Assembly (NCBI RefSeq): GCF_900103415.1
Contig: NZ_FMXB01000018.1
Location: 1 to 60,055 of the forward strand
Length of the DNA: 60,055 bases
DNA from: Methanobrevibacter millerae
GTDB lineage: Archaea; Methanobacteriota; Methanobacteria; Methanobacteriales; Methanobacteriaceae
Direction: 5' to 3'
Part shown: positions 40,165 to 48,935 of the stretch, piece by piece
Layout: each line of letters starts with the position of its first letter
How positions within the stretch are numbered: the first letter of the stretch is position 1
Program-made: the position numbers and the translations under genes
Notes under the pieces: model-generated
Databases searched by the model: none
What the model saw: only the letters and a program-made list of their open reading frames with translations
What the model was told of the DNA's origin: nothing

Positions 40165-40728
40165 TTATATTACTTTCTCAATCTCTTTAATTACCCTTGC
40201 AGGTACGCCAACAGCCATTGAATTATCCGGTATGTCCCGATTAACGACCGCTCCGGCTCCAATGATAACGTTGTTTCCGATGCTCACACCAGGCAGTATG
40301 CATACGTTAGCACCAATCCAGACATCATTTCCGATTCGAATTTCACTGGCCTGTGCCAATCTCTGTCTTCTTTTGTTTGGATTGATTGGATGTCCGACGG
40401 TAGTGATGGTCGTGTTCGGTCCTATCATAACGTCATTGCCTATATGAACTTCCTTAACGTCTAAAATAGTTAAATTGTAGTTTCCAACGAAGGTATCTCC
40501 GATAAATATGTTTTTTCCGTTGTCGCAGTTGAATCCGTTTTCAATGTCGACGTTTTCACCGACACTTCCAAGCATTTCTTTTAAAAAGTCCCTTTTAGCC
40601 TGTCTGTCATTATTGTCCATGTTGTTATATATCTGGCAATTTTTAATCGCATTGTTTTTTAATTCAGCTACTTCCTCATCATCAAAGCAGTATTCAAGTC
40701 CGGCTCTAAGCTTTTCAATTTCCTTCAT
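40165..40728 (-). CDS. Sugar O-acetyltransferase (maltose acetyltransferase-like, hexapeptide fold)
   Basis: 187 residues. An N-terminal Mac-type helical segment (MKEIEKLRAGLEYCFDDEE) is followed by a left-handed beta-helix of hexapeptide repeats (IGNDVMIGPN, IGNDVWIGANVCILPGVSIG). The catalytic His is probably in TTVGHPINP. It transfers acetyl from acetyl-CoA to a sugar. The frame is open further upstream, but that part runs through the palindromic repeats, so I chose the internal ATG at 40728. Confidence 0.9.
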   Translation of the reverse strand: MKEIEKLRAGLEYCFDDEEVAELKNNAIKNCQIYNNMDNNDRQAKRDFLKEMLGSVGENVDIENGFNCDNGKNIFIGDTFVGNYNLTILDVKEVHIGNDVMIGPNTTITTVGHPINPNKRRQRLAQASEIRIGNDVWIGANVCILPGVSIGNNVIIGAGAVVNRDIPDNSMAVGVPARVIKEIEKVI

Positions 40729-40762
40729 GTAATTAATTATTTTTTCAATCTTACTTATTTTT

Positions 40763-40893
40763 AATGTAATGCGTTTTACATTATGTAATGTGATGTGTGT
40801 TTTTTGCATTATAATGGGATTTGCATTATGTAATGTGATGTGTGTTTTTTGCATTATAATGGAGTTTGTATTATAATGGGATTTGCATTACAT
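40763..40893. repeat. Array of CATTATAATG/CATTATGTAATG palindromes in two 45-bp tandem units
   Basis: CATTATGTAATG at 40779-40790 and 40824-40835, and the perfect palindrome CATTATAATG at 40807-40816 and 40852-40861, repeat with a 45-bp period. A variant TATTATAATG lies at 40869-40878 and CATTAC at 40886-40891. The last sites touch a TATA-like stretch (ATATATATA) that probably drives the downstream ATPase gene. The array lies between two divergent genes and reads as a multi-site operator. Confidence 0.75.
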
Positions 40894-40935
40894 ATATATA
40901 CTGGGGGTTATTTACATATTAATAAAGGTGAAATC

Positions 40936-42117
40936 ATGGGAACTTTACCATTAGGAAATGATACTGATTTAGAGGACTCACAATTTTATAATAGAAAAGA
41001 AGAAATTTCATTTCTTTCGGATAATTTGGAATTGGTTAAAAAAGGATCCACTCCAACTATATTGCTTACGGGTATTAGGGGTGTTGGGAAAACCGCATTA
41101 ATGAAAAAATTAAAAAATGATTTCAAAAATGATTATTTGGTTGTTTACATGGATTTATCCGGAATGAACAAATTTAAAAAGAATAAATTAACTCGTTTCT
41201 GTTTTATGAAATTATTCTATGAGTCTTTTATTAAAGCCTGTAGTGAATCAAATATTATTACTATTGATAGAAAGATTTTAAAATTTTTTAGAACTCGTAA
41301 TTTTGAATTTAATAGATTTGATGTTGTTGATGAAATTCCAATTCCAATTCTTAAAACAAAAGAAGATTATGCAAAATTCACTACTTTTGTAATGGATTTG
41401 CCTCAAAAAGTATATGGTGAATATAAGGGATATATTAATGGTGTTTTAATTTTCATTGATGAATTTCAAATTTTAAAGCAGTTGGATGAAAATGTCAATG
41501 AATTCTTATGGTATATTAGGGGCGTAATTCAATCACAAAAGAATATTGGTTATGTCTTTTCCGGAAGCATGAGTGTTAAAGACGAGTTAATTGCAGACAT
41601 TGCTGGTCAAAAAGGTGCTTTTGGTGGCAGAATATTGAATTATGAAGTTAAAACTTTTTCATTTGAAACAACGAAAAATTATCTAAATGAAAAAGCCGAT
41701 TATCTTAACTTCACTGATGATGGTTTTGAAAGATTCTATAGTTGTACAAAGGGAATTCCTTTTTATGTTAACACTTTTGCAAGATTACTTCCTCCTAATG
41801 AAGAATTAAATGAGGAAAAAATAGTTCTGGAATTTGAAAAATCTTTACATTATCTGGTAGTTCATTTGACTAATGAATGGTATAAATTAAATAATCAAGA
41901 ACAGAGAATCATTACCTCACTTGTTGAAAAACCATTGAGAAGAATTGAAATAGCAAACAGTATGGGTGTAACCAGTGGAGCAATTGGTGCTTCTTTAAAA
42001 TCATTACTAAATAAGTCTTTAATAGAATTGGATAAAGATGAATATAAAATATATGATTCTATCTTCAGATTATGGTTAAAAAAGGAATTCAAAGAAAAAG
42101 GGGATTATCCATATTAA
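40936..42117 (+). CDS. Archaeal AAA-family ATPase (ATPase_2 type) with C-terminal winged helix
   Basis: 393 residues. Walker A is LLTGIRGVGKTALMKK and Walker B is VLIFIDEFQIL; the C-terminal 80 residues look like a winged helix (RRIEIANSMGVTSGAIGASL). This family (MCM/ORC-related) occurs in many copies in archaea and lacks a settled function. GGTG five bases before ATG 40936 fixes the start; the longer frame would read through the repeat array. The array probably regulates it, possibly by its own winged helix. Confidence 0.88.
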   Translation: MGTLPLGNDTDLEDSQFYNRKEEISFLSDNLELVKKGSTPTILLTGIRGVGKTALMKKLKNDFKNDYLVVYMDLSGMNKFKKNKLTRFCFMKLFYESFIKACSESNIITIDRKILKFFRTRNFEFNRFDVVDEIPIPILKTKEDYAKFTTFVMDLPQKVYGEYKGYINGVLIFIDEFQILKQLDENVNEFLWYIRGVIQSQKNIGYVFSGSMSVKDELIADIAGQKGAFGGRILNYEVKTFSFETTKNYLNEKADYLNFTDDGFERFYSCTKGIPFYVNTFARLLPPNEELNEEKIVLEFEKSLHYLVVHLTNEWYKLNNQEQRIITSLVEKPLRRIEIANSMGVTSGAIGASLKSLLNKSLIELDKDEYKIYDSIFRLWLKKEFKEKGDYPY

Positions 42118-42195
42118 TGCTTCTCAATTAATTTGTAATATTATTTATACTAGAAAATTTAAAGTATTAATTATAATATTGATTGGGTGAAAGTG

Positions 42196-44445
42196 TTGAA
42201 AAAATATCTAATGGTTTTTCTCATTGTTTTGATGTTGCTCATCATTCCTGCAAGTTTTGCCAGTGATAATTCATCAGATATTGTCGTTCATGAGGATAAT
42301 CAAATAATAGTTCCTGCAAATGTTTATTTTGACTCATCAGTTGAAAATGATGGTAATGGGACACAATCAAATCCATATAAGTATTTTTCCGGTGATAAAA
42401 TTGGAGATAATGCCATAATTTATATGGCTGACGGTGAATATTTCCTGAATGATTCACTTAATATAGGAAACATTACCATTATAGGTCAATCCCGCAACAA
42501 TACAATCATTAACGGTAACGGCAATTCATTATCCGTCATTGGTAATTTTGATATTTCTTATTTGACGTTGAATAATTTAAGAATCATTAACGCTAAAAAT
42601 TTCACTGCTTCTAATGTCATTTTTGAAAACAATCATGTTAATGAATATGCTGGTGCCGTATCTGTCGAATCAACAGCTGTAAGTACATTAATTAATAATT
42701 CAATGTTTGTTTGTAATTCTGCAGTTAAGGGTGGTGCTATCTATGTCGATTCCAGTTCAGGTACTTTTTATGTAGACAATACGACTTTTATAAACAACAC
42801 TGCATCTGAAAGCGGTGGAGCTATCTGCATTGAAAATAAAATTGATGTATTAATTGTCAATTCGGTATTTATAAATAACAATGCTTCAAATGGTACCGGC
42901 GGAAGTATGTTCTCAAATAATTCTAAAATAAGTATTCGAGAATCAAACTTTACCGGTTCAAAGGCTCAGTATGGTGCTGCAATCTATGACAAAGGATCTG
43001 AATTGACGCTGATTGCGGCCAGCGTTAGCAATAATGCGGCCGAAAATGCGGGCGGTGCAATCTATAAGGAAGAAGGTTCACTTACGCTGATTTCATCTTC
43101 CTTTGAGAACAACACTGCATTAAACGGAGCTGCAGTATATACCAATAATATGGACTCATTTGCGGTGATGGCTTCCAATTTCACTTCAAATGTTGCCGCA
43201 TCAGGCAAAGCGATATATTCAATTGCAAATAGGAACGAATATTTCATAGCCAACGTAATTAATGACAATTTCTTAGTCAATTATTACAAGTCTCCGGATT
43301 TAACCCTTATATTAAAGGATTCAAATCCGCTTGTATTGTCCTGCGTATTTAGCGGGGATTTATTTGATTCCCAATCATTCACGTTAAACTATTTCATGCC
43401 TTTCACTTTCAGTATCGTAAAGGAAATCGCATCGATTTTCAATTTCGATGAGTTCATTCCTATGGCATTTGACGATTTCTTTGACTTTATTGTGGACATG
43501 GCCAAAGATGCGTTTTTCCCATCGCAGAAATTCAAATTTGATAAGGGACTGCCTCCAACGGATATTTCGCATTTCAAGGGGGCGTTCAGTTACCTGACGA
43601 CATTATCGGTGCAATCGGATTCGGGAGGCATTGGAACCATAGTCAAGGCGGGAAATTACAATCTCTACAATATTTCCAAGTCCAACAATTCGGACATTAT
43701 GCTTTCATTAAACGCATTCGGAATGGTAATCAGCAATGATTTGGGACTGGATAATTTTAATATTTCAGTCGTTTCAGCCAATCATTCGTTTGATTATGAT
43801 TTGGGATATATTGGAGACAATTTAGTTAAGGCTCCGGTTTCATTAAACCTCAGCGAAGGCATTGATTTGGATTTGGCATTGTTTGACGTTTCCCTAAGCG
43901 ATAATTCACTTAAATTAACTAATGGATATTGCAACGTGACTTTCGATGATTTCACATATTCCGTTGACGTTTTAGTTAATGGCGAGTCCTCTTCATTCGT
44001 TTATCTCGGAAATGATTTGGAGTTAATTAACGCACCGGTCTCATTGGATATTAATGACAGCGTTAATCTGGACTTTGTTTTCTTCGACATGTCCTACGAT
44101 TTAAAGGATAATTCATTTAGCTTAATTAATGACTTCTGTAATGTGACTTTTGATGATTTCACCTATTCTGTTGATGTTTTCTTTAATGGCGAGTCCTATT
44201 CATTCAGTTATGTTATTGGAAATAATTTTGAATTGATTAATGCCGCTACAGAGGATAATTTAAATTTTCCTTTCTTTAATTATCATCTCTTTGAAGATAA
44301 CTCCTTTGAATTAATGAACGGCTTTTGCAAATTCACGTTCGATAATCTGGACTATTCAATTAACCTAATGTCAAATAACGCTAAGGTTTCCGGCTCATTT
44401 TTACCAAAATTCGGAGAGTTTTTCACCATTTCCTTTGAAGGATAG
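42196..44445 (+). CDS. Secreted adhesin-like protein with unusual C-terminal repeats
   Basis: About 749 residues. GGTG at 42186-42189 favours the TTG at 42196 as start (KKYLMVFLIVLMLLIIPASFA signal peptide). Residues 40-400 are a beta-helix of the adhesin type (GGAIYVDSSSG, FINNTASESGGAI). The end is different: three imperfect repeats of about 65-75 residues with CNVTFDDFTYSVDV-like cores (about 43860-44430) replace Ig-like domains. No membrane anchor is seen. Surface role inferred. Confidence 0.85.
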   Translation: MKKYLMVFLIVLMLLIIPASFASDNSSDIVVHEDNQIIVPANVYFDSSVENDGNGTQSNPYKYFSGDKIGDNAIIYMADGEYFLNDSLNIGNITIIGQSRNNTIINGNGNSLSVIGNFDISYLTLNNLRIINAKNFTASNVIFENNHVNEYAGAVSVESTAVSTLINNSMFVCNSAVKGGAIYVDSSSGTFYVDNTTFINNTASESGGAICIENKIDVLIVNSVFINNNASNGTGGSMFSNNSKISIRESNFTGSKAQYGAAIYDKGSELTLIAASVSNNAAENAGGAIYKEEGSLTLISSSFENNTALNGAAVYTNNMDSFAVMASNFTSNVAASGKAIYSIANRNEYFIANVINDNFLVNYYKSPDLTLILKDSNPLVLSCVFSGDLFDSQSFTLNYFMPFTFSIVKEIASIFNFDEFIPMAFDDFFDFIVDMAKDAFFPSQKFKFDKGLPPTDISHFKGAFSYLTTLSVQSDSGGIGTIVKAGNYNLYNISKSNNSDIMLSLNAFGMVISNDLGLDNFNISVVSANHSFDYDLGYIGDNLVKAPVSLNLSEGIDLDLALFDVSLSDNSLKLTNGYCNVTFDDFTYSVDVLVNGESSSFVYLGNDLELINAPVSLDINDSVNLDFVFFDMSYDLKDNSFSLINDFCNVTFDDFTYSVDVFFNGESYSFSYVIGNNFELINAATEDNLNFPFFNYHLFEDNSFELMNGFCKFTFDNLDYSINLMSNNAKVSGSFLPKFGEFFTISFEG

Positions 44446-44501
44446 TTTCCTTTGATAGGTAACTATTTAATTTATCTTTTCCATATTTATTTTTAGATAT
44501 A

Positions 44502-45818
44502 ATGAATCTTAAAGTAAAAAATATTTCCGATATCGGAGGGGTTGTCAAGGCTCCCCCATCCAAAAGTTATTCACACAGAGCAGTCATTTTAGCTTCACTG
44601 GCCAAAGGCACTTCCAGATTATATGATATGCTCTACTCAGAAGATACATTGGCTTCAATTCGCGTATGTGAAGCTTTAGGAGCAGAAATTACCAGAAATG
44701 ACGATTATCTTGAAGTCATAGGAACTGGAGGTAAACTGCATAATTCCAGTGAAAATCCGATTGATTTAGCAAATTCAGGTACCACTTTACGTTTAATGAC
44801 AACTGCGGCCAGCCTGTCAGATAATGAAGTGATACTGACAGGTGATGATTCATTGCAGACCCGACCGATGGATCTGCTTTTGGAATCCGTAAAGTCATTG
44901 GGAATTGATTCTTCATCCGTTAACGATAATGGAAAGGCACCTATTTTAATCAAGCCGGGTTATTCTGGCGGTGAAACCAACATTTCAGGAAGCGTAAGCT
45001 CACAATACATTTCATCAATCATTATTTCTTCACCCTTATCAAAGGAAGGTGTTACTTTATTTGTATTGCCTGAGTTTAAATCACGTCCTTATGTTGATAT
45101 GACACTGGATATCATGAAAAAATTCGGCGTAAAAGTTTTAAAGGGATTTTACGTTAAACATGATGACTGCTCAAAGTCACATCAAAGCTGCAGAATTGAT
45201 GAGTTCAAAATAAAAAAACAGGATTATAATGCATGTGACTACACTGTGGAAGGTGATTATTCCTCAGCATCCTATCTGCTTGCGGCAGTTGCCATTAATG
45301 GCGGTCATGGAAAAGTTTTAAACCTGTTTAAGAAATCCAAACAGGGAGATAAGCTGATACTTGAAATACTTGAGAAAATGGGTGCAGATATTAAAATTCA
45401 TGACGATTACGTTGAAATATCCTCAGACGGAAAACTTAAGGGAATTGACGTTGACCTCTCCAATGCACCTGACTTATTGATTACTGTAGCCGTTTTGGCC
45501 GCAATGGCTGAGGGAACTACAAACATCACAGGCGTCAAGCATGCGAGGGTTAAAGAAACAGACAGGATTGATACTACCTGCAGGCAGCTTGAAAAGCTCA
45601 ACTGCAAATTGGAGGAGTTTGAAGACGGAATGAGCATTACCGGCGGAGTATCTTCAGGGGTGGTTGATTCCTGCGGCGACCACAGGCTGGCAATGGCATT
45701 CTCATTAATAGGTTTAAAACATGACATTGAAATCACCAACGGTGAAGTCTTTGACGTGTCTTTTCCTAATTTTATTGAAGCTATGGCAGAAATCGGCCTT
45801 GAACTGGAGTTGGTATGA
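44502..45818 (+). CDS. aroA: 3-Phosphoshikimate 1-carboxyvinyltransferase (EPSP synthase)
   Basis: 438 residues. It joins phosphoenolpyruvate to shikimate-3-phosphate in aromatic amino acid synthesis. Motifs: [13 protein letters not shown] near the start, [10 protein letters not shown] near residue 90, [12 protein letters not shown], and KETDRI with GDHRLAMAF near the end. Length fits. It overlaps nth by four bases (ATGA). Confidence 0.97.
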   Translation: MNLKVKNISDIGGVVKAPPSKSYSHRAVILASLAKGTSRLYDMLYSEDTLASIRVCEALGAEITRNDDYLEVIGTGGKLHNSSENPIDLANSGTTLRLMTTAASLSDNEVILTGDDSLQTRPMDLLLESVKSLGIDSSSVNDNGKAPILIKPGYSGGETNISGSVSSQYISSIIISSPLSKEGVTLFVLPEFKSRPYVDMTLDIMKKFGVKVLKGFYVKHDDCSKSHQSCRIDEFKIKKQDYNACDYTVEGDYSSASYLLAAVAINGGHGKVLNLFKKSKQGDKLILEILEKMGADIKIHDDYVEISSDGKLKGIDVDLSNAPDLLITVAVLAAMAEGTTNITGVKHARVKETDRIDTTCRQLEKLNCKLEEFEDGMSITGGVSSGVVDSCGDHRLAMAFSLIGLKHDIEITNGEVFDVSFPNFIEAMAEIGLELELV

Positions 45819-46441
45819 TGAGCAAAACTGACAGAATTATTAAAATTGTTGAAGAGTTGAATAATGTTTTTGAAATCAGGGTCTTTTTGGACCATGATCC
45901 GTATAAGGTTCTCGTTCGAACTATCCTCTCTCAAAGGACCCGTGACGAAAACACCGATCAGGCAACTGAAAACTTATTTTCAAAGTACAAGGACATTTAC
46001 GAGATTGTTGAAGCTCCAACTGAAGACGTTCAGGAACTGATTAAGCCGGCAGGCTTTTATCGTGTCAAGGCAGGACGCATTCAGGAAGTTTCCCAGATAT
46101 TAATTGATGAATATGGCGGCGAGGTTCCAGATACCTTAGAGGAGCTTGTCAAGCTTCCTGGGGTTGGACGAAAGACTGCAAATTGCGTTCTGGTATTTGC
46201 CTTTGAGCTTCCGGCGATTCCCGTTGACACCCACGTTCACAGGATTTCAAACAGGATGGGGCTCGTTAACACCAAAAATCCTGATGAAACCGAAGTGGAA
46301 CTTTCTGCAATCGCTCCCCGTGAATTATGGATTAAGCTGAATGATTTGATGGTTCAGTTTGGCCAGAACATTTGCAAGCCTATTTCTCCTCAATGCGAAA
46401 TCTGTCCGGTCAATTACTTGTGCGACTATGATGGAGAATGA
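45815..46441 (+). CDS. nth: Endonuclease III (DNA glycosylase/AP lyase)
   Basis: 208 residues. The helix-hairpin-helix is [12 protein letters not shown] with catalytic Lys, followed by the catalytic Asp in [11 protein letters not shown] [4Fe-4S] cluster is held by cysteines in [17 protein letters not shown]. It removes oxidised pyrimidines. The GGAG in aroA and the ATGA overlap indicate coupling to aroA, though the functions are unrelated. Confidence 0.96.
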   Translation: MMSKTDRIIKIVEELNNVFEIRVFLDHDPYKVLVRTILSQRTRDENTDQATENLFSKYKDIYEIVEAPTEDVQELIKPAGFYRVKAGRIQEVSQILIDEYGGEVPDTLEELVKLPGVGRKTANCVLVFAFELPAIPVDTHVHRISNRMGLVNTKNPDETEVELSAIAPRELWIKLNDLMVQFGQNICKPISPQCEICPVNYLCDYDGE

Positions 46442-46458
46442 TTCTTCTTTTAGAAATA

Positions 46459-46516
46459 TTTATATAGTATAATGATGTTATATAACAATGGTTATATTAA
46501 AATAACTATTGTTATA
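46459..46516 (+). promoter_or_regulatory. cysK promoter with 15-bp palindromic operator
   Basis: TTTATATA near 46459-46466 is the TATA box. Just downstream, TATAACAATGGTTAT (46481-46495) and ATAACTATTGTTATA (46502-46516) form an inverted repeat with one mismatch and a 6-base spacer. It covers the expected transcription start, so it is a strong candidate repressor site for the cysteine genes. Confidence 0.6.
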
Positions 46517-46550
46517 TTATAGATTATATAAAAAATGAGGAGGATAAAAA

Positions 46551-47504
46551 ATGGTTAATGTACCTGAATTAAAAAGGGGAGTATTGGATAGCGTTGTAGA
46601 TGCTATAGGAAACACTCCAATCATTAAATTAAACAACTTAACTAAAGATTTAGATGCAGAAGTAGATGTAAAAATGGAAGCTTTCAATCCTACCGGAAGC
46701 GTAAAGGACCGTGTAGCCGTTGCAATGATTGAAGATGCTGAAGAGAAGGGTTTATTGAAAGAAGATTCTGTAATTATTGAACCGACAAGCGGAAATACCG
46801 GAATCGGTTTAGGTTTTGCCGCCGCTGCAAAAGGCTACAAGTTAATATTGACAATGCCTGACACAATGTCCATTGAAAGAAGAAAATTATTGGCTATCTT
46901 CGGTGCCGAAATCGTATTGACACCGGGCTCTGAAGGAATGGGCGGAGCCATTGCAAAGGCAAATGAACTTAAAGAAGAAAACCCTAACTCCATTATTTTA
47001 GGCCAGTTCGACAATCAGGCAAACGTTGAAATCCACGCAAAAACAACCGCACAGGAAATCTTAAGGGATACTGAAGGCAATGTTGACATTGTAGTTGCGG
47101 GTGTTGGAACCGGAGGAACTATCACTGGTATCGGTAAGGTATTAAAAGAAGAAGTTCCGGGCGTTAAAATCGTTGCAGTAGAACCTGAAGACTCCCAGAC
47201 CTTAGGTAAAGGCGTAAAGGGACCTCACAAAATCCAGGGTATCGGTGCAGGATTCGTTCCGTCAATTTATGATGAAAATGTCATCGATGAGATTTTCCCT
47301 GTAGCAAATGAAGACGCAGGAAATACTCTACTCGCATTAGCTAAAGAAGAAGGAATCTTTGCAGGTATTTCATCCGGTGCTGCAGCTTTCGCAGCTCTTG
47401 AATTAGCTAAAAAAGAAGAAAATAAAGGAAAAAGAATAATAGCTATTTTGCCTGACAACGGTGAAAGATACTTATCTGTTGACTGGGTTTTTGAAAAACT
47501 TTAA
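46551..47504 (+). CDS. cysK: Cysteine synthase A (O-acetylserine sulfhydrylase)
   Basis: 317 residues. This PLP enzyme makes cysteine from O-acetylserine and sulfide. The PLP lysine is in NPTGSVKDRVAV, the phosphate loop is GTGGTITG, and the substrate loop is PTSGNTGIGL. GAGGA lies 8 bases before ATG. It is the first gene of the cysteine cluster and is preceded by a 15-bp palindrome. Confidence 0.96.
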   Translation: MVNVPELKRGVLDSVVDAIGNTPIIKLNNLTKDLDAEVDVKMEAFNPTGSVKDRVAVAMIEDAEEKGLLKEDSVIIEPTSGNTGIGLGFAAAAKGYKLILTMPDTMSIERRKLLAIFGAEIVLTPGSEGMGGAIAKANELKEENPNSIILGQFDNQANVEIHAKTTAQEILRDTEGNVDIVVAGVGTGGTITGIGKVLKEEVPGVKIVAVEPEDSQTLGKGVKGPHKIQGIGAGFVPSIYDENVIDEIFPVANEDAGNTLLALAKEEGIFAGISSGAAAFAALELAKKEENKGKRIIAILPDNGERYLSVDWVFEKL

Positions 47505-47525
47505 ATATAAATTAAAATATAACAT

Positions 47526-47548
47526 ATGGTATAAATGACTTATACCAT
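47526..47548 (+). terminator. 9-bp hairpin between cysK and cysE
   Basis: ATGGTATAA and TTATACCAT form perfect 9-bp arms around a 5-base loop, followed by T-rich sequence up to 47575. It could weaken read-through from cysK into cysE or stabilise the cysK message. Confidence 0.5.
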
Positions 47549-47586
47549 TTATAATTTTTATATTTTTTAAATATTGAGGTTTATTG

Positions 47587-48279
47587 ATGTTTGACACGCT
47601 AAAAAGTGAAATTAAGGCCATTAAAGATAAAGATCCTGCAGCAAGGAGCACTCTTGAGATACTTCTATGTTATCCGGGATTTTATGCATTGCTGATGCAC
47701 AGGGTTAGTCATTATCTCTGGAATCATTCCTTTAAGTTATTGGCAAGGATGAACTCCAATCTGGCAAGATTCCTCACAGGCATCGAAATACATCCCGGTG
47801 CCACTTTCGGCAAGCGTGTTTTCATTGATCATGGTATGGGTGTTGTCGTTGGAGAGACAGCCGAAGTGGGTGATGATGTATTAATCTATCAGGGAGTTAT
47901 TCTTGGTGGAACCTCCACTCAAAAAACCAAAAGGCATCCAACTGTTGAAAGAGGAGTGATTATTGGTGCTGGTGCTAAGGTAATGGGTAATATTACCATT
48001 GGTGAGTTTTCCAAAATCGGAACAGGTGCAGTTGTTTTGAAAGATGTCCCTCCGGAATCTACCTGTGTTGGCGTTCCAGGAAGAATTGTCAAATCCAAAA
48101 GAACTGAACTCATTGACTTGGATCACAATAAATTGCCGGATCCTGTTGCCGATGCAATCAATACTATCACGGAACATTTAAAAGAACATGATGAACAATT
48201 TAAGATTTTATTTGAAAAGCATGAAATTTGTCTAACTGATGACAACGATGATTTGGATAAAATTAAAATAAAGAAATAG
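47587..48279 (+). CDS. cysE: Serine O-acetyltransferase
   Basis: 230 residues. It acetylates serine to O-acetylserine, the substrate of CysK. A helical N-terminal part is followed by a hexapeptide beta-helix with [20 protein letters not shown] (catalytic His-Asp region), [13 protein letters not shown] and [14 protein letters not shown] six bases before ATG 47587 sets the start; the TTG at 47584 is less likely. The HTH gene follows after 12 bases. Confidence 0.96.
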   Translation: MFDTLKSEIKAIKDKDPAARSTLEILLCYPGFYALLMHRVSHYLWNHSFKLLARMNSNLARFLTGIEIHPGATFGKRVFIDHGMGVVVGETAEVGDDVLIYQGVILGGTSTQKTKRHPTVERGVIIGAGAKVMGNITIGEFSKIGTGAVVLKDVPPESTCVGVPGRIVKSKRTELIDLDHNKLPDPVADAINTITEHLKEHDEQFKILFEKHEICLTDDNDDLDKIKIKK

Positions 48280-48291
48280 GAGAAATTTACT

Positions 48292-48669
48292 ATGAAACCG
48301 CCCTGTGAAATTGTTGTATGGTATGTAATACCTGCTATCAGATCAGAACTAGCTAAAGAACTGTTAAATCTAGGAATGAAACAGAAAGATGTTTCAGAAC
48401 TTATGGATATAACCCAGCCTGCCGTTTCACAATATATTACCGATAAGCGTGGTAGCGGAATCAAATTGGGAGAGGATGTCCGCATCATGGTTAAGGAATT
48501 CGCTTTTGAGCTGTCAAACGGTGATGCAACAAAGGCCGATTTGATTCCAAGGACATGTAAAATCTGTAAGAATGTTAAAACTTCTGATGTATTGGAACAA
48601 TTGGGCATTAGCAAATCCGATCTTGGCGAAGACTGTGAATCCTGTATGGGCTCAGAAGCGGACTGCTGA
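48292..48669 (+). CDS. HTH transcriptional regulator with cysteine-rich C-terminus
   Basis: 125 residues. An XRE-like helix-turn-helix (MKQKDVSELMDITQPAVSQYITDKRG) spans about 28-55. The C-terminal part has six cysteines in two clusters (RTCKICKN and DCESCMGSEADC) suited to an Fe-S cluster or zinc. Its place after cysK-cysE suggests it senses sulfur, cysteine or redox state and controls this cluster, perhaps at the palindrome before cysK. That link is inferred. Confidence 0.85.
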   Translation: MKPPCEIVVWYVIPAIRSELAKELLNLGMKQKDVSELMDITQPAVSQYITDKRGSGIKLGEDVRIMVKEFAFELSNGDATKADLIPRTCKICKNVKTSDVLEQLGISKSDLGEDCESCMGSEADC

Positions 48670-48833
48670 ATATGGGATTTTTCAATTTTAATGTTTTTTT
48701 GATTATGTATGATACATTCTTTTTTGCGGCCTAAAAAGTTATGAAAAAATCTGAATTTGTAAAATTTGGAAATTTTTCGTAATCTTTATATAGTATTAAT
48801 ATATAATATTTTATTAGACTTTAATTTTTATTT

Positions 48834-48905
48834 GGCAAGTTAACCGAGTGGCTTAGGTGCGTGGCTGCAGACCATGAAACAGGGGTTCAAATCCCTTACT
48901 TGCCT
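48834..48905 (+). tRNA. tRNA-Cys (GCA)
   Basis: Acceptor arms GGCAAGT and ACTTGCC pair fully. The D-stem is ACC/GGT, the anticodon stem is CGTGG/CCATG with loop CTGCAGA, and the anticodon GCA is at 48867-48869. The T-arm has loop TTCAAAT. The discriminator base is T (U73), the cysteine identity base. TATA elements lie near 48786 and 48801. No intron. It is only 31 bases upstream of cysS. Confidence 0.95.
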
Positions 48906-48935
48906 CTATATAAACTTATTTTTGAGGAATTTTTT

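Noticed and set aside
40729-40854. Longer N-terminus of the acetyltransferase (repeated QKTHITLHN peptide)
   Set aside because: The peptide is a reading of the 45-bp DNA repeats; family members begin at MKEIEKL.
48861-48935. Upstream extension of cysS to an ATG at 48861
   Set aside because: It would translate through the tRNA-Cys gene, and a ribosome binding site supports 48936.
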